Positions 47,328-61,047 are shown, numbered from the stretch's first letter. The stretch is DNA of 64,000 bases from Pseudomonas iridis (GCF_017980685.1 NZ_JACXXO010000002.1:248001-312000), one strand, 5' to 3'. Numbers and translations: made by a program. Notes: generated from the sequence alone by a model not told the origin.

Positions 47328-47851
47328 CCCCGAAACGTTGTTGCGCCGGGTTGATGGCACTGCTGGCATTGAGCGGTTGTGGTGCCAGCAATGACTTCAG
47401 CGACCTCGACGCCTACATGAATGAAGTGCGCTTGCGTCCGGCAGGCAAGATTGAACCAACACCCACATTCCGGTCTTACCCAGCATTCAGTTACAGCGCT
47501 GCCAACCTGCGCAGTCCGTTCTCGCGTCAGGTGCGCGTCGATCTGGCCGGGCACAAGCGTGGTTCGCGCAACGTCAAGCCCGATCCTGGTCGGGTCAAGC
47601 AATACCTCGAAGGTTTCAACATCGAGCAGTTCGAGATGGTCGGCACGATTGCCAATGCTTCCGGTTCCTTCGCGCTATTGCGTGGCGCCGGCGGGGTGCA
47701 TCGCCTGAAGGTTGGCGATTACCTGGGCCGCAACGATGGCCGCATTGTCGCCATCAGCGCCACCCAGGTCGATGTGGTTGAAATCGTGCCCGACGGTGAA
47801 GGCACCTGGCTGGAACGTCCGCGCACCATTCCTTTGAAAGAGCATTCATAG
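47324..47851 (+). CDS. pilP: Type IV pilus inner-membrane lipoprotein PilP
   Basis: 175 residues. Lipoprotein signal with lipobox ALSGC (Cys19), an unstructured PilNO-binding segment, then a beta-sandwich (FEMVGTIANASGSFALLRGAGGVHRLKVGDYLGRNDGRIVAIS) that docks on PilQ N-domains. pilQ begins 13 bp later. Confidence 0.96.
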   Translation: MTPKRCCAGLMALLALSGCGASNDFSDLDAYMNEVRLRPAGKIEPTPTFRSYPAFSYSAANLRSPFSRQVRVDLAGHKRGSRNVKPDPGRVKQYLEGFNIEQFEMVGTIANASGSFALLRGAGGVHRLKVGDYLGRNDGRIVAISATQVDVVEIVPDGEGTWLERPRTIPLKEHS

Positions 47852-47864
47852 TGGAAGTCGAATA

Positions 47865-49940
47865 ATGAACAGGATTTTCTCCACCCTCGGTTTTTCGCTA
47901 TGGATAGCGCTGTTGTCACCGATGGTACAGGCGGCCAACTTGAAGGCGCTGGATGTGGCAGCGTTGCCGGGTGATCGAGTCGAACTGAAGCTGTCGTTCG
48001 ACGGCCCGCCGCCGCAGCCCAAGGGTTACACCACCGAGTCACCGGCGCGAATTGCGCTGGACTTGCCCGGTGTGGCCAGTCAGTTGGCGAGCAAAAATCT
48101 CGATCTGGGCAGTGGCAATGCGCGCACGGCCACGGTGGTTGAAGCCAAGGACCGCACGCGGCTGATTGTCAGTCTCACGCAATTGGCGCCTTACGACACA
48201 CGGGTTGAGGGCAACTATCTGTTCGTGGTGGTTGGTCAGGGCGCGCCGGCCAAGGCGCCGCGACCGGCAGTGGCGGCACCACGCGTGGCGACTACTGCTG
48301 CCCCCGCCAAGGCGTTCGTGGCGAAATCCCGCGCCATTCGCGGTGTGGATTTTCAGCGCGGCACTGCGGGCGAGGGCAATGTCGTCATCGACCTGTCCGA
48401 CCCGACCATCGCCCCGGATATCCAGGAGCATGACGGCAAGATCATCCTCAGCTTCGCCCGTACGCAATTGCCGGAAAAGCTGCGGGTGCGTCTCGACGTG
48501 AAGGATTTCGCCACGCCAGTGCAATTCGTCAACGCCGGCGTAACCGGTGATCGCACGGTCATTACCGTCGAGCCCAGCGGCACCTTTGACTATTCCACGT
48601 TCCAGACCGATAACAAACTGACCGTCAGCATCCGTCCGATGACCTTCGATGACCTGCAAAAACGCAACGCCGATCGTCAGGCCTATGTCGGTGAAAAGCT
48701 CTCGTTGAACTTCCAGGACATTGACGTGCGCTCGGTGCTGCAACTGATCGCCGACTTCACCAACCTCAATCTGGTGGCGAGCGACACGGTGCAGGGCGGC
48801 ATCACCCTGCGTTTGCAAAACGTGCCGTGGGATCAGGCGCTGGATCTGGTGCTGAAGACCAAAGGCCTGGATAAACGCAAAATCGGTAATGTGCTGCTGG
48901 TGGCCCCGGCTGATGAAATTGCCGCGCGCGAACGTCAGGAGCTGGAGTCGCAGAAGCAGATCGCCGAACTGGCGCCGCTGCGTCGTGAGCTGTTGCAGGT
49001 GAACTATGCCAAGGCTGCGGACATCGCCAAGCTGTTCCAGTCGGTGACCAGCGCCGAGGCGAAGATCGATGAGCGTGGGTCAATCACTGTCGACGAACGG
49101 ACCAACAACATCATTGCCTACCAGACTCAGGATCGCCTCGACGAGCTGCGGCGGATCGTGGCGCAACTGGATATTCCAGTGCGTCAGGTGATGATCGAGG
49201 CGCGCATCGTCGAGGCCAACGTCGATTACGACAAGAGTCTGGGGGTGCGCTGGGGTGGTTCGATCCAGAACAAGGGCAACTGGAATGCCTCCGGGGTCAA
49301 CGGTTCATCGACCACCATCGGCACGCCGGGCAGCACCAGTACCAACTCGCCGTTCGTCGACATGGGGACCGTCGGCAATACTTCCGGGATCGGTATCGCG
49401 TTCATTACCGACAACGTTTTGCTCGATCTGGAGCTGACGGCCATGGAGAAGACCGGCAACGGTGAAATCGTTTCGCAGCCCAATGTGGTCACCTCCGACA
49501 AAGAGACCGCGAAGATCCTCAAAGGCACCGAGATTCCTTACCAGGAAGCCAGCTCCAGCGGCGCCACGTCGGTGTCGTTCAAGGAGGCTTCGCTGTCGCT
49601 GGAAGTGACCCCGCAGATCACCCCGGATAACCGCATCATCATGGAGGTCAAGGTCACCAAGGACGAACCGGATTACCTGAACAAAGTGCAGGATGTACCG
49701 CCGATCAAAAAGAACGAGGTCAACGCCAAAGTGCTGGTCAATGATGGCGAAACCATCGTGATTGGGGGGGTTTTCTCAAATACTCAGAGCAAGGTCGTAG
49801 ATAAGGTGCCATTTCTTGGCGATGTGCCGTATCTTGGCCGCCTTTTCCGGCGTGATGTGGTTTCGGAGAAAAAATCCGAGCTGCTGGTATTTCTCACTCC
49901 GCGTATCATGAATAACCAGGCGATTGCTGTGAGTCGTTGA
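47865..49940 (+). CDS. pilQ: Type IV pilus secretin PilQ
   Basis: 691 residues, outer-membrane secretin. A signal peptide ([23 protein letters not shown]) is followed by two AMIN domains (about 25-140 and 155-260) that bind peptidoglycan. Then an STN/N0 domain ([26 protein letters not shown]), an N1 domain and the secretin channel ([25 protein letters not shown] ... [21 protein letters not shown] ... [16 protein letters not shown]) follow. It completes pilMNOPQ. Confidence 0.97.
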   Translation: MNRIFSTLGFSLWIALLSPMVQAANLKALDVAALPGDRVELKLSFDGPPPQPKGYTTESPARIALDLPGVASQLASKNLDLGSGNARTATVVEAKDRTRLIVSLTQLAPYDTRVEGNYLFVVVGQGAPAKAPRPAVAAPRVATTAAPAKAFVAKSRAIRGVDFQRGTAGEGNVVIDLSDPTIAPDIQEHDGKIILSFARTQLPEKLRVRLDVKDFATPVQFVNAGVTGDRTVITVEPSGTFDYSTFQTDNKLTVSIRPMTFDDLQKRNADRQAYVGEKLSLNFQDIDVRSVLQLIADFTNLNLVASDTVQGGITLRLQNVPWDQALDLVLKTKGLDKRKIGNVLLVAPADEIAARERQELESQKQIAELAPLRRELLQVNYAKAADIAKLFQSVTSAEAKIDERGSITVDERTNNIIAYQTQDRLDELRRIVAQLDIPVRQVMIEARIVEANVDYDKSLGVRWGGSIQNKGNWNASGVNGSSTTIGTPGSTSTNSPFVDMGTVGNTSGIGIAFITDNVLLDLELTAMEKTGNGEIVSQPNVVTSDKETAKILKGTEIPYQEASSSGATSVSFKEASLSLEVTPQITPDNRIIMEVKVTKDEPDYLNKVQDVPPIKKNEVNAKVLVNDGETIVIGGVFSNTQSKVVDKVPFLGDVPYLGRLFRRDVVSEKKSELLVFLTPRIMNNQAIAVSR

Positions 49941-49944
49941 TTCT

Positions 49945-50463
49945 GTGCGAAATTTGATTCTTGTAGGTCCGATGGGTGCTGGCAAAAGCACCATCGGCCG
50001 ATTACTGGCCAAAGAGCTGCGCCTGCCGTTCAAAGATTCCGACAAGGAAATTGAACTGCGCACGGGCGCCAATATCCCGTGGATCTTCGACAAGGAAGGC
50101 GAGCCGGGCTTTCGTGACCGTGAGCAGGCGATGATCGCCGAGCTGTGCGAGTTCGACGGCGTGGTGTTGGCGACCGGCGGTGGCGCGGTCATGCGCGATG
50201 CCAATCGCAAGGCCCTGCATGAGGGCGGGCGCGTGGTGTATCTGCACGCTTCCGTCGAACAGCAGGTCGGCCGCACTTCCCGCGATCGCAATCGACCGTT
50301 GCTGCGCACCGCCGATCCGGCGAAAACCCTGCGTGACCTGCTCGCCATCCGTGATCCGCTCTATCGGGAAATTGCCGATCTGGTGGTGGAAACCGACGAA
50401 CGGCCGCCGCGTATGGTAGTGCTCGACATTCTCGACCGTCTGGCGCAGCTTCCTCCCCGTTAA
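49945..50463 (+). CDS. aroK: Shikimate kinase I
   Basis: 172 residues, GTG start 4 bp after pilQ. Walker [18 protein letters not shown], shikimate-binding DSDKEIE and [21 protein letters not shown], and the LID arginines in [10 protein letters not shown]. Phosphorylates shikimate in aromatic amino acid synthesis. It probably shares the pil transcript; SD before the GTG is weak, hinting at coupling. Confidence 0.96.
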   Translation: MRNLILVGPMGAGKSTIGRLLAKELRLPFKDSDKEIELRTGANIPWIFDKEGEPGFRDREQAMIAELCEFDGVVLATGGGAVMRDANRKALHEGGRVVYLHASVEQQVGRTSRDRNRPLLRTADPAKTLRDLLAIRDPLYREIADLVVETDERPPRMVVLDILDRLAQLPPR

Positions 50464-50614
50464 AGCATCGCCCGAAATGCGCTATCCTCGGCGTCCTGTC
50501 ACAGCCCGCCAAGGTTGTGGCGGATGGCGTGCCGGTGGCGTCATACCCGCTACAGGCCGCAGTAACCAATAATTCAGGGCAGGACGCCTGCTTCCATCTT
50601 CACTGTGGGGACAC

Positions 50615-51715
50615 ATGCAGACACTCAAGGTCGATCTAGGCGAGCGCAGCTACCCGATTCATATTGGCGAAGGTTTGTTGGATCAGCCCGAGTTGCTGGC
50701 TCCGCATATCCACGGGCGCCAGGTGGCAATCATCTCCAATGAGACCGTTGCGCCGCTCTATCTCGAACGTCTGACGCGCAGTCTGGCGCAGTTCTCGGTT
50801 ATTTCCGTGGTGTTGCCGGACGGCGAAGCCTTCAAGAACTGGGAAACCCTGCAACTGATCTTCGACGGTTTGCTGACCGCCCGTCATGATCGCCGCACTA
50901 CTGTTATCGCCCTTGGCGGCGGTGTGATCGGCGACATGGCCGGTTTCGCCGCTGCCTGCTATCAGCGCGGCGTCGACTTCATCCAGATCCCCACCACGTT
51001 GCTGTCCCAGGTCGATTCGTCGGTGGGCGGCAAAACCGGGATCAACCATCCGCTGGGCAAGAACATGGTCGGCGCGTTCTATCAGCCGAATGTCGTGCTG
51101 ATCGATACGGCGTCCCTGAAAACCCTGCCACCACGCGAGCTGTCGGCGGGTCTGGCTGAGGTCATCAAGTACGGTCTGATCTGCGACGAGCCGTTCCTCG
51201 GCTGGCTCGAAGACAACGTCGACGCCTTGCGCGCGCTGGATCAAACAGCCCTGACTTACGCCATCGAGCGCTCCTGCGCAGCCAAGGCTGCGGTGGTCGG
51301 CGCCGATGAGAAGGAAACCGGCGTACGCGCCACGCTCAACCTCGGCCACACCTTCGGCCACGCCATCGAGACCCACATGGGCTATGGTGTCTGGTTGCAT
51401 GGTGAGGCGGTGGCGGCTGGCACTGTGATGGCGCTGGAGATGTCAGCGCGTCTGGGCTGGATCAGCGAACAGGAGCGCGATCGCGGCATTCGCCTGTTTC
51501 AGCGGGCCGGCCTGCCAGTGGTTCCGCCTTCTGAAATGAGCGAAGCCGATTTTCTTGAACACATGGCAATCGACAAAAAAGTGATCGACGGTCGTCTGCG
51601 CCTGGTGCTGCTGCGCCGGATGGGTGAAGCGGTAGTGACCGACGATTATCCGAAAGAGGTTCTACAGGCCACGCTGGGAGCGGATTACCGCGCCCTGGCT
51701 CAGCTTAAAGGTTAA
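50615..51715 (+). CDS. aroB: 3-dehydroquinate synthase
   Basis: 366 residues, NAD- and metal-dependent, second step of the shikimate pathway. [23 protein letters not shown] (NAD), [55 protein letters not shown] and [10 protein letters not shown] hold the metal and substrate residues. It lies 151 bp after aroK with no feature of note between them. Confidence 0.97.
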   Translation: MQTLKVDLGERSYPIHIGEGLLDQPELLAPHIHGRQVAIISNETVAPLYLERLTRSLAQFSVISVVLPDGEAFKNWETLQLIFDGLLTARHDRRTTVIALGGGVIGDMAGFAAACYQRGVDFIQIPTTLLSQVDSSVGGKTGINHPLGKNMVGAFYQPNVVLIDTASLKTLPPRELSAGLAEVIKYGLICDEPFLGWLEDNVDALRALDQTALTYAIERSCAAKAAVVGADEKETGVRATLNLGHTFGHAIETHMGYGVWLHGEAVAAGTVMALEMSARLGWISEQERDRGIRLFQRAGLPVVPPSEMSEADFLEHMAIDKKVIDGRLRLVLLRRMGEAVVTDDYPKEVLQATLGADYRALAQLKG

Positions 51716-51725
51716 TAAGATTCCG

Positions 51726-53318
51726 ATGACTAGTTTGCATGCCGACGAGGCGTTCCTCGGCCATTTCCAGTTAAGCCACGACCCCTTCGCGCCGCGCGTT
51801 CCGGGCTTCAAATTCTTTCCGGCCCAGCGCAAACCGGTGCTCGGCCAACTGCATCACCTGGCGCGTTACAGCCAGTTGCTGCTGGCGGTCACTGGCCCGC
51901 AGGGCAGTGGCAAGACTTTGCTGCGCCAGGCGCTGGTCGCCAGCACCAACAAGCAATCGGTACAAAGCGTTGTGGTTTCCGCGCGGGGTGCCGGCGATGC
52001 CGCTGGCGTACTGCGTCAGGTGGCGCAGGCGCTGAACGTGGCTCAGGCCGAAGTCGGCGCGATTCTGGATCAGGTGGTGCAGTTGGCACTGACCGGCCAG
52101 GAAGTCTATTTGCTGGTGGATGACGCCGAGCAGCTCGACGAATCCGCCCTGGAAGCGCTGATGGCACTGGGTGCCGGCGCGCCGGAAGGTCGCCCGCATG
52201 TGTTCCTGTTCGGTGAGTCGTCTCTGATCGCTCAGCTTGAGGCTTTGCACCTCGAAGAAGAGCGCTTCCACGTCATCGAATTGCAGCCTTACACCGAAGA
52301 AGAGACGCGCGAGTATCTCGACCAACGGCTCGAAGGTGCGGGCCGGGGTGTCGAACTTTTCACCGCGGATCAGATCTCTGATATTCACGAAAGCTCCGAG
52401 GGTTGGCCTGGCAACATCAACCAGGTCGCTCGCGATGCACTGATCGAAGTCATGATAGCCAGCCGCTCTGCGGTCAAGCGTCCAAGTATGGGGTTCAACA
52501 TGCCGAAGAAACACGTATTGGCGATTTCCGCCGTCGTTGTGGTCGCGGTCGCCGCCGCCTGGCTGATGCCGGGTCGCAACAAGGCGCCAACCACCGGCGC
52601 ACCCGCCAACGAACAGGCACAACTGCCATTGGGCCAGGGCGCAGCCAATGGCGGCGCGCCGAACGTCGAATTCGCCGGTAATACGCAGCCGATGCCGTTG
52701 CCGCTGGTTGGCAACTCGCAACCGGTCATGCGCGGCCCGCTGGCCGAAGCTGCTGGCGGTATCACCGAGGGCGACGACGGTGTGCCACTGGAAGGCTCCA
52801 GCGACACGCCGCCAACCGTGACCACTTCGGCGCCTCCTGCGGGCGTTCCGGCCGGTCCGGCACCAACCCCGGCTCCAGCGCCAGCTGCCAATCCGGCGCC
52901 TGCCCCGACACAAATCGCCACCGCCAAGCCTGCTCCGGCGGCGCCAGCGGCCAAACCTGCTCCAGCGCCAGCCAAACCCGTTGCCGCCGCCAAACCCGCC
53001 GAGAAGCCGGTTACCGTGGCCAAAGCCGCTGGTGGCAGCTGGTACGCCGGGCAGCCGACGAGCAACTACGTGGTGCAGATCCTCGGCACCAGCTCCGAGA
53101 CGGCCGCGCAAAGCTTCGTCAAGGAGCAGGGCGGCGAGTACCGTTATTTCAAGAAAGTCCTCAACGGCAAGCCTCTTTACGTGGTCACCTATGGCAACTT
53201 CGCCAATCGTGATGCGGCTGTTTCTGCCATCAAGGCCTTGCCAGCGAAGGTTCAGGCTGGTAAACCTTGGCCTCGCACTGTCGCCAGCGTCCAACAGGAA
53301 CTGGCAACAACTCGCTGA
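51726..53318 (+). CDS. AAA ATPase-SPOR cell division protein (DamX-like)
   Basis: 530 residues in four parts. An N-terminal ExeA-like AAA ATPase has Walker A TGPQGSGKT (residues 56-64) and Walker B VYLLVDDAEQL. A single helix (HVLAISAVVVVAVAAAWLMPG) follows near 263-283, then a Pro/Ala-rich periplasmic linker (about 370-440). A C-terminal SPOR domain (SNYVVQILGTSSETAAQSFVKEQGGEYRYFKKVLNGKPLYVVTYG...) ends it. E. coli DamX, at the same aroB-distal position, has a helix and SPOR; here the cytosolic half is an ATPase with an intact P-loop. A septal peptidoglycan role is inferred from SPOR. Confidence 0.88.
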   Translation: MTSLHADEAFLGHFQLSHDPFAPRVPGFKFFPAQRKPVLGQLHHLARYSQLLLAVTGPQGSGKTLLRQALVASTNKQSVQSVVVSARGAGDAAGVLRQVAQALNVAQAEVGAILDQVVQLALTGQEVYLLVDDAEQLDESALEALMALGAGAPEGRPHVFLFGESSLIAQLEALHLEEERFHVIELQPYTEEETREYLDQRLEGAGRGVELFTADQISDIHESSEGWPGNINQVARDALIEVMIASRSAVKRPSMGFNMPKKHVLAISAVVVVAVAAAWLMPGRNKAPTTGAPANEQAQLPLGQGAANGGAPNVEFAGNTQPMPLPLVGNSQPVMRGPLAEAAGGITEGDDGVPLEGSSDTPPTVTTSAPPAGVPAGPAPTPAPAPAANPAPAPTQIATAKPAPAAPAAKPAPAPAKPVAAAKPAEKPVTVAKAAGGSWYAGQPTSNYVVQILGTSSETAAQSFVKEQGGEYRYFKKVLNGKPLYVVTYGNFANRDAAVSAIKALPAKVQAGKPWPRTVASVQQELATTR

Positions 53319-53324
53319 AGATTC

Positions 53325-53345
53325 GGCGGCCTTACCCAGGCCGCC
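53325..53345 (+). terminator. Possible terminator hairpin after the ATPase-SPOR gene
   Basis: GGCGGCC-TTACCCA-GGCCGCC perfect stem 7 bp past the stop; it lacks a clear T-tract, so termination efficiency is uncertain. Confidence 0.45.
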
Positions 53346-53530
53346 TCTCCAAGCACCTCAAAATTTCTACGAGTGCGCGCCGCCTTCACAGGTCGCGTGC
53401 CTTGTGGTGTCTGCGTCACAGTAGTCTTTGAGTCGTTGCAGTCAAAATTAAAAAAGTTTTGACTAGCACAGCAGATCGCTTTAAACCTTTCACAAATGCG
53501 ACATGAATTTGCGACAGTTCGTCGTCAAAT

Positions 53531-53559
53531 TTGTGAGCCTCTGTGTCGCTGTGTACAAT
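53531..53559 (+). promoter_or_regulatory. Sigma-70 promoter of gltBD
   Basis: TTGTGA (53531-53536), exactly 17 bp, TACAAT (53554-53559). The TACAAT is one base from consensus and transcription would begin about 100 bp before gltB. Confidence 0.7.
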
Positions 53560-53668
53560 GACCACCCTTTTGCCCCCGCTAAGCCGGCGTACGTTCGGCG
53601 CGGATCGCAAGTGGTTGAATTGAAAAGAAATTTGCCTCGAAAAGAGGCAGCCTGGTGAGAAAGTGTCT

Positions 53669-56600
53669 ATGAAAGCAGGTCTGTACCAACCAGATGAATT
53701 CAAGGATAACTGCGGTTTCGGCCTGATAGCCCATATGCAGGGCGAGCCCAGTCATACCCTTTTGCAAACGGCCATTGAGGCCCTGACCTGCATGACCCAC
53801 CGCGGTGGGATTAATGCCGACGGCAAGACCGGTGACGGTTGCGGTCTGCTGATTCAAAAGCCCGACGCCTTCCTGCGCGCTATCGCTCAGGAAGCCTTCA
53901 GCGTCGAGTTGCCCAAGCAATATGCCGTGGGCATGGTCTTCTTCAACCAGGATTCGGCCAAGGCCGAAGCCGCTCGCGAGAACATGAACCGCGAGATCCT
54001 TGCCGAAGGCCTGCAACTGATCGGCTGGCGCAAAGTGCCAATCGATACCAGTGTCCTCGGCCGCCTGGCCCTTGAACGCCTGCCGCAAATCGAGCAGGTG
54101 TACATCGGCGGCGAAGGCCTGAGTGATCAGGACATGGCGGTCAAGCTGTTCAGCGCCCGTCGCCGTTCGTCGGTGACCAACGCTGTCGACAGCGACCACT
54201 ACATCTGCAGCTTTTCGCACAAGACCATCATCTATAAAGGCTTGATGATGCCGGCCGATCTGGCCGCGTTTTATCCGGACCTGAGTGACGAGCGCCTGCA
54301 AACCGCGATCTGCGTGTTCCACCAGCGCTTCTCCACCAACACCCTGCCGAAATGGCCGCTGGCTCAGCCATTCCGCTTCCTCGCCCACAACGGCGAGATC
54401 AACACCATCACCGGTAACCGTAACTGGGCTCAGGCCCGTCGGACCAAGTTCACCAATGATCTGATGGATCTGGAAGAACTCGGCCCGCTGGTTAACCGTG
54501 TCGGTTCCGACTCCTCGAGCATGGACAACATGCTTGAGCTGATGGTCACCGGCGGCATCGACCTGTTTCGTGGCGTGCGGATGATCATTCCGCCTGCGTG
54601 GCAGAACGTCGAAACCATGGACCCGGATCTGCGTGCGTTCTACGAGTATAACTCGATGCACATGGAGCCGTGGGACGGCCCGGCCGGCGTGGTCATGACC
54701 GATGGTCGCTACGCGGTCTGCCTGCTCGACCGTAACGGTCTGCGCCCGGCGCGCTGGGTTACCACCACCAACGGTTTCATCACCGTTGCTTCGGAAATCG
54801 GCGTCTGGAACTACCAGCCCGAAGACGTGATCGCCAAGGGCCGCGTAGGCCCGGGCCAGATCCTGGCCGTGGATACCGAAACCGGGCAGATCCTCGACAC
54901 CGATGCGATCGACAACCGTCTCAAATCCCGTCATCCGTACAAGCAATGGCTGCGCAAGAATGCCCTGCGCATTCAGGCGACCATGGAAGACAACGACCAC
55001 GGTTCGGCTTTCTACGACGTCGATCAGCTCAAGCAATACATGAAGATGTATCAGGTCACGTTCGAAGAGCGCGATCAGGTACTGCGTCCGCTTGGCGAGC
55101 AAGGCTACGAAGCCGTTGGTTCGATGGGCGACGACACGCCGATGGCCGTGCTGTCCCAGCGCGTGCGCACGCCGTACGACTATTTCCGCCAGCAGTTCGC
55201 GCAGGTCACCAACCCGCCGATCGACCCGCTGCGTGAAGCGATCGTGATGTCCCTGGAAATCTGCCTCGGTGCCGAGCGCAACATTTTCCAGGAGTCGCCG
55301 GAGCACGCCTCGCGCGTGATCCTCAGCTCGCCGGTCATTTCCCCGGCCAAGTGGCGTTCGCTGATGAACCTTGATCGCCCGGGTTTCGAGCGGCAGGTCA
55401 TCGACCTCAATTACGAAGAAAGCGTCGGTCTGGAAGCGGCGATCCGCAACGTCGCCGATCAGGCTGAAGAAGCCGTGCGTGCCGGCCGTACCCAGATCGT
55501 TCTGAGCGACCGTCATATCGCGCCGGGCAAACTGCCGATCCACGCTTCGCTGGCGACCGGTGCGGTGCACCATCGCCTGACCGAAAAAGGCCTGCGTTGC
55601 GATTCCAACATCCTCGTTGAAACCGCTACCGCGCGTGATCCGCATCACTTTGCGGTGCTGATCGGTTTCGGTGCCTCGGCGGTCTATCCGTTCCTGGCTT
55701 ACGAAGTGCTGGGCGACCTGATCCGTACCGGTGAAGTGCTGGGCGACCTCTACGAGGTGTTCAAGAACTACCGCAAAGGCATCACCAAAGGCCTGCTCAA
55801 GATTCTGTCGAAGATGGGCATCTCGACCATCGCTTCATACCGTGGTGCGCAGTTGTTCGAGGCCATTGGCCTGTCCGAAGAAGTGTGCGACCTGAGCTTC
55901 CGTGGCGTGCCGAGCCGCATCAAGGGTGCGCGTTTCGTCGACATCGAGGCCGAGCAGAAAGCCCTCGCTGCCGAAGCCTGGAGCCCGCGCAAGCCGATCC
56001 AGCAGGGCGGTCTGCTGAAGTTCGTCCACGGTGGCGAATATCACGCGTACAACCCGGACGTGGTCAACACCCTGCAAGCCGCTGTGCAGCAGGGCGACTA
56101 CGCCAAGTTCAAGGAATACACCTCGCTGGTGGACAACCGTCCGGTGTCGATGATTCGCGACCTGCTCAAGGTCAAGACCCTCGACACGCCGTTGGACATC
56201 AGTGAAATCGAACCGCTGGAATCGGTGCTCAAGCGCTTCGACTCTGCCGGTATCTCGCTGGGCGCTCTGTCGCCGGAAGCTCACGAAGCCCTGGCCGAAG
56301 CCATGAACCGCCTTGGTGCGCGTTCCAACTCCGGCGAAGGCGGCGAAGACCCGGCGCGTTACGGCACCATCAAGAGCTCGAAAATCAAGCAGGTCGCGAC
56401 TGGCCGTTTCGGCGTGACGCCGGAATACCTGGTCAACGCCGAAGTGCTGCAGATCAAGGTCGCCCAAGGCGCCAAGCCGGGCGAGGGTGGGCAGCTCCCG
56501 GGCGGCAAGGTCAACGGGCTGATCGCCAAGCTGCGTTATGCAGTGCCGGGCGTGACGCTGATTTCGCCACCGCCGCACCACGACATTTATTCCATCGAAG

Positions 56601-58114
56601 ATTTGTCGCAACTGATTTTCGACCTCAAGCAGGTCAACCCGAAGGCGCTGGTCTCGGTGAAACTGGTCGCTGAAGCTGGCGTCGGCACCATCGCCGCCGG
56701 TGTGGCCAAGGCCTACGCGGACTTGATCACCATTTCCGGCTACGACGGTGGCACCGGTGCTTCGCCGCTGACCTCGATCAAGTACGCGGGCGCACCGTGG
56801 GAACTCGGCCTGGCCGAAACCCACCAGACTCTGCGCGGCAACGACCTGCGCGGCAAAGTCCGGGTGCAGACTGACGGCGGCCTGAAAACCGGCCTCGACG
56901 TGATCAAGGCAGCGATCCTAGGCGCCGAAAGCTTCGGCTTCGGCACCGCGCCAATGATCGCGCTGGGCTGCAAATACCTGCGCATCTGCCATCTGAACAA
57001 CTGCGCCACCGGCGTTGCCACTCAGAACGAGAAGCTGCGCAAGGATCACTACATCGGCACCGTCGACATGGTGGTGAATTTCTTCACCTACGTCGCCGAA
57101 GAAACCCGTGAGTGGCTGGCCAAGCTGGGCGTGCGCTCCCTCGAAGAGCTGATCGGTCGCACCGATCTGCTGGACATCCTCGAAGGCCAGACCGCCAAGC
57201 AAAATCACCTGGATCTGACTCCGCTGCTGGGCAGCGATCACATCCCGGCGGACAAGCCGCAGTTCTGCCAGGTTGAGCGCAACCCGCCCTTCGATCAGGG
57301 CCTGCTGGCCGAGAAAATGGTCGATCTGGCGACGTCGGCGATCAACGACCTCAGCGGCGCCGAGTTCGAACTGGACATCTGCAACTGCGACCGTTCGATC
57401 GGTGCGCGGATCTCCGGCGAAATCGCCCGCAAGCACGGCAACCAAGGCATGGCCAAGGCGCCGATCACCTTCCGCTTCAAAGGGACGGCCGGTCAGAGCT
57501 TCGGCGTGTGGAACGCCGGCGGTCTGAACATGTACCTGGAAGGCGACGCCAACGACTACGTCGGCAAAGGCATGACCGGTGGCAAGCTGACCATCGTGCC
57601 GCCCAAGGGCAGCGTTTATAAGACTCAGAACAGCGCCATAATCGGCAACACCTGCCTGTACGGCGCCACTGGCGGCAAGCTGTTCGCCGCTGGCACCGCA
57701 GGCGAGCGTTTCGCCGTGCGCAACTCCGGTGCCCACACGGTTGTAGAAGGCACTGGCGATCACTGCTGCGAGTACATGACCGGTGGTTTTGTCTGCGTGT
57801 TGGGCAAGACCGGTTACAACTTCGGCTCTGGCATGACCGGTGGTTTCGCCTACGTGCTCGACCAGGACAACAGCTTCGTTGACCGGGTCAATCACGAACT
57901 GGTGGAAATTCAGCGGATCAGCGGTGAGGCGATGGAATCCTATCGCAGCCACCTGCAAAACGTGCTGAACGAGTACGTCGCGGAAACCGACAGCGAGTGG
58001 GGTCGTGAACTCGCCGAAAACCTCGATGACTACTTGCGCCGTTTCTGGCTGGTCAAACCGAAAGCGGCGAGCCTGAAATCTCTGCTCTCCAGTACTCGTG
58101 CGAGTCCGCAATAA
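53669..58114 (+). CDS. gltB: Glutamate synthase large (alpha) subunit
   Basis: 1481 residues, with GltD makes glutamate from glutamine and 2-oxoglutarate. The ATG at 53669 follows GGTGAG by 9 bases; a GTG two codons earlier is too close. The class II amidotransferase nucleophile is Cys15 ([13 protein letters not shown]), so a 14-residue propeptide is removed. Next come a central domain, the FMN-binding synthase domain ([48 protein letters not shown]), the 3Fe-4S cysteines in [20 protein letters not shown], and the C-terminal beta-helix with GxxGG repeats. Confidence 0.97.
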   Translation: MKAGLYQPDEFKDNCGFGLIAHMQGEPSHTLLQTAIEALTCMTHRGGINADGKTGDGCGLLIQKPDAFLRAIAQEAFSVELPKQYAVGMVFFNQDSAKAEAARENMNREILAEGLQLIGWRKVPIDTSVLGRLALERLPQIEQVYIGGEGLSDQDMAVKLFSARRRSSVTNAVDSDHYICSFSHKTIIYKGLMMPADLAAFYPDLSDERLQTAICVFHQRFSTNTLPKWPLAQPFRFLAHNGEINTITGNRNWAQARRTKFTNDLMDLEELGPLVNRVGSDSSSMDNMLELMVTGGIDLFRGVRMIIPPAWQNVETMDPDLRAFYEYNSMHMEPWDGPAGVVMTDGRYAVCLLDRNGLRPARWVTTTNGFITVASEIGVWNYQPEDVIAKGRVGPGQILAVDTETGQILDTDAIDNRLKSRHPYKQWLRKNALRIQATMEDNDHGSAFYDVDQLKQYMKMYQVTFEERDQVLRPLGEQGYEAVGSMGDDTPMAVLSQRVRTPYDYFRQQFAQVTNPPIDPLREAIVMSLEICLGAERNIFQESPEHASRVILSSPVISPAKWRSLMNLDRPGFERQVIDLNYEESVGLEAAIRNVADQAEEAVRAGRTQIVLSDRHIAPGKLPIHASLATGAVHHRLTEKGLRCDSNILVETATARDPHHFAVLIGFGASAVYPFLAYEVLGDLIRTGEVLGDLYEVFKNYRKGITKGLLKILSKMGISTIASYRGAQLFEAIGLSEEVCDLSFRGVPSRIKGARFVDIEAEQKALAAEAWSPRKPIQQGGLLKFVHGGEYHAYNPDVVNTLQAAVQQGDYAKFKEYTSLVDNRPVSMIRDLLKVKTLDTPLDISEIEPLESVLKRFDSAGISLGALSPEAHEALAEAMNRLGARSNSGEGGEDPARYGTIKSSKIKQVATGRFGVTPEYLVNAEVLQIKVAQGAKPGEGGQLPGGKVNGLIAKLRYAVPGVTLISPPPHHDIYSIEDLSQLIFDLKQVNPKALVSVKLVAEAGVGTIAAGVAKAYADLITISGYDGGTGASPLTSIKYAGAPWELGLAETHQTLRGNDLRGKVRVQTDGGLKTGLDVIKAAILGAESFGFGTAPMIALGCKYLRICHLNNCATGVATQNEKLRKDHYIGTVDMVVNFFTYVAEETREWLAKLGVRSLEELIGRTDLLDILEGQTAKQNHLDLTPLLGSDHIPADKPQFCQVERNPPFDQGLLAEKMVDLATSAINDLSGAEFELDICNCDRSIGARISGEIARKHGNQGMAKAPITFRFKGTAGQSFGVWNAGGLNMYLEGDANDYVGKGMTGGKLTIVPPKGSVYKTQNSAIIGNTCLYGATGGKLFAAGTAGERFAVRNSGAHTVVEGTGDHCCEYMTGGFVCVLGKTGYNFGSGMTGGFAYVLDQDNSFVDRVNHELVEIQRISGEAMESYRSHLQNVLNEYVAETDSEWGRELAENLDDYLRRFWLVKPKAASLKSLLSSTRASPQ

Positions 58115-58125
58115 CGGCGCACCTG

Positions 58126-59656
<1,531 letters not shown>

Positions 59657-59685
59657 ACCCGTCTAGCTGACTGCAATACAATACC

Positions 59686-59772
59686 TGTGGGAGCTGGCTT
59701 GCCAGCGATAGCATCACCTCGGTCAATCCGGCAAAACGAGGTGTCTGCATCGCTGGCAAGCCAGCTCCCACA
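59686..59772. repeat. REPIN, GTGGGAGCTGGC family, 87 bp
   Basis: Palindromes at 59686-59709 and 59749-59772 between gltD and hemE. The inner sequence TAGCATCACCTCGGT...AACGAGGTG is itself complementary, extending the hairpin. The remaining gap to hemE shows no clear promoter to me. Confidence 0.9.
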
Positions 59773-59903
59773 GTGTTTTGTGGTGTTACAAAGTCTGCAT
59801 TCCAACGCAATAAATTGACCCGATAGACAAAAGGCTGACCTGCATCCGTGCCTTTTCCCTCGCGCTCTGAGAAAATGCCCGCACTTTTTTTCCGGATGCC
59901 GAC

Positions 59904-60971
59904 ATGACTGCCCTGAAGAACGACCGTTTCCTGCGCGCCCTGCTCAAGCAACCCGTAGACGTCACCCCCGTGTGGATGATGCGTCAGGCCGGCCGCTACC
60001 TGCCGGAATACCGCGCCAGCCGTGCCCACGCCGGTGACTTCATGAGCCTGTGCATGAATCCGGAGTTCGCTTGCGAAGTCACCATGCAACCGCTCGACCG
60101 CTATCCACAACTGGACGCGGCGATCCTGTTTTCCGACATCCTCACCATCCCCGATGCCATGGGCCAGGGTCTGTACTTCGAGACCGGTGAAGGCCCGCGC
60201 TTCAAGAAAGTCGTCAGCACCCTGGCCGACATTGAAGCTTTGCCGATTCCTGATCCGCACAAAGACCTTGGCTACGTGATGGACGCGGTGAGCACCATCC
60301 GTCGCGAACTGAACGGCCGTGTGCCACTGATCGGTTTCTCCGGCAGCCCGTGGACCCTGGCGACGTACATGGTTGAAGGCGGCTCGTCGAAAGACTTCCG
60401 CAAGACCAAGGCGATGCTCTACGACAACCCGCAAGCCATGCACCTGCTGCTGGACAAGTTGGCGCAGTCGGTGACCTCGTACCTCAATGGCCAGATCATG
60501 GCTGGCGCGCAAGCGGTGCAGATCTTCGATACCTGGGGCGGCAACCTGTCGGCGGCGGCGTATCAGGAGTTCTCGCTGGCCTACATGAAGAAAATCGTCA
60601 GTGGCCTGATCCGCGAAAACGACGGTCGCAAGGTGCCGGTGATCCTGTTCACCAAGAACGGCGGCCTGTGGCTGGAAAGCATTGCCGAGGCTGGCGCCGA
60701 CGCACTGGGGCTGGACTGGACCTGCGACATCGGCAACGCCCGCGCTCGTGTTGGCGACAAGGTTGCCCTGCAAGGCAACATGGACCCGACCGTGCTTTAC
60801 GCCAAGCCGGAAGCGATCCGCACCGAAGTCGGGCGCATCCTCGCCAGCTACGGCAAGGGCAGCGGCCACGTGTTCAACCTCGGCCACGGCATTACCCCGG
60901 AAGTCGACCCGGAACACGCCGGCGCCTTCCTGCGCGCGGTGCATGAGTTGTCGGCTCAGTATCACGAGTAA
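59904..60971 (+). CDS. hemE: Uroporphyrinogen decarboxylase
   Basis: 355 residues. Converts uroporphyrinogen III to coproporphyrinogen III in haem synthesis, without cofactor. Signatures [16 protein letters not shown] and [22 protein letters not shown], plus the catalytic Asp in AAILFSDIL, and [15 protein letters not shown] at the C-terminus. A terminator follows. Confidence 0.97.
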   Translation: MTALKNDRFLRALLKQPVDVTPVWMMRQAGRYLPEYRASRAHAGDFMSLCMNPEFACEVTMQPLDRYPQLDAAILFSDILTIPDAMGQGLYFETGEGPRFKKVVSTLADIEALPIPDPHKDLGYVMDAVSTIRRELNGRVPLIGFSGSPWTLATYMVEGGSSKDFRKTKAMLYDNPQAMHLLLDKLAQSVTSYLNGQIMAGAQAVQIFDTWGGNLSAAAYQEFSLAYMKKIVSGLIRENDGRKVPVILFTKNGGLWLESIAEAGADALGLDWTCDIGNARARVGDKVALQGNMDPTVLYAKPEAIRTEVGRILASYGKGSGHVFNLGHGITPEVDPEHAGAFLRAVHELSAQYHE

Positions 60972-60983
60972 TCGATACGCAAT

Positions 60984-61015
60984 AAAAAACGCCCGGCCAA
61001 TGCCGGGCGTTTTTG
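60984..61015. terminator. Terminator after hemE
   Basis: A-tract, CGCCCGGC / GCCGGGCG stem with a CAAT loop, T-tract; symmetrical and close to the phaF terminator in sequence. Confidence 0.93.
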
Positions 61016-61047
61016 TATGCCTAATCCACAGTCGGACGCTGATCAAA

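Larger units (their letters stand above)
53319..53668. other. 350-bp gap with a gltB promoter and leader
   Basis: No gene. It holds a GC-rich hairpin at 53325-53345, AT-rich sequence with repeated ATTTGCGACA/AAATTTG words at 53490-53535, the promoter at 53531-53559 and a 109-base leader to the gltB ATG. Confidence 0.6.

Noticed and set aside
53579..55648. A 689-codon minus-strand frame opposite gltB
   Set aside because: Antisense shadow of gltB; low-complexity His/Gln/Arg composition and no homology that I recognise.
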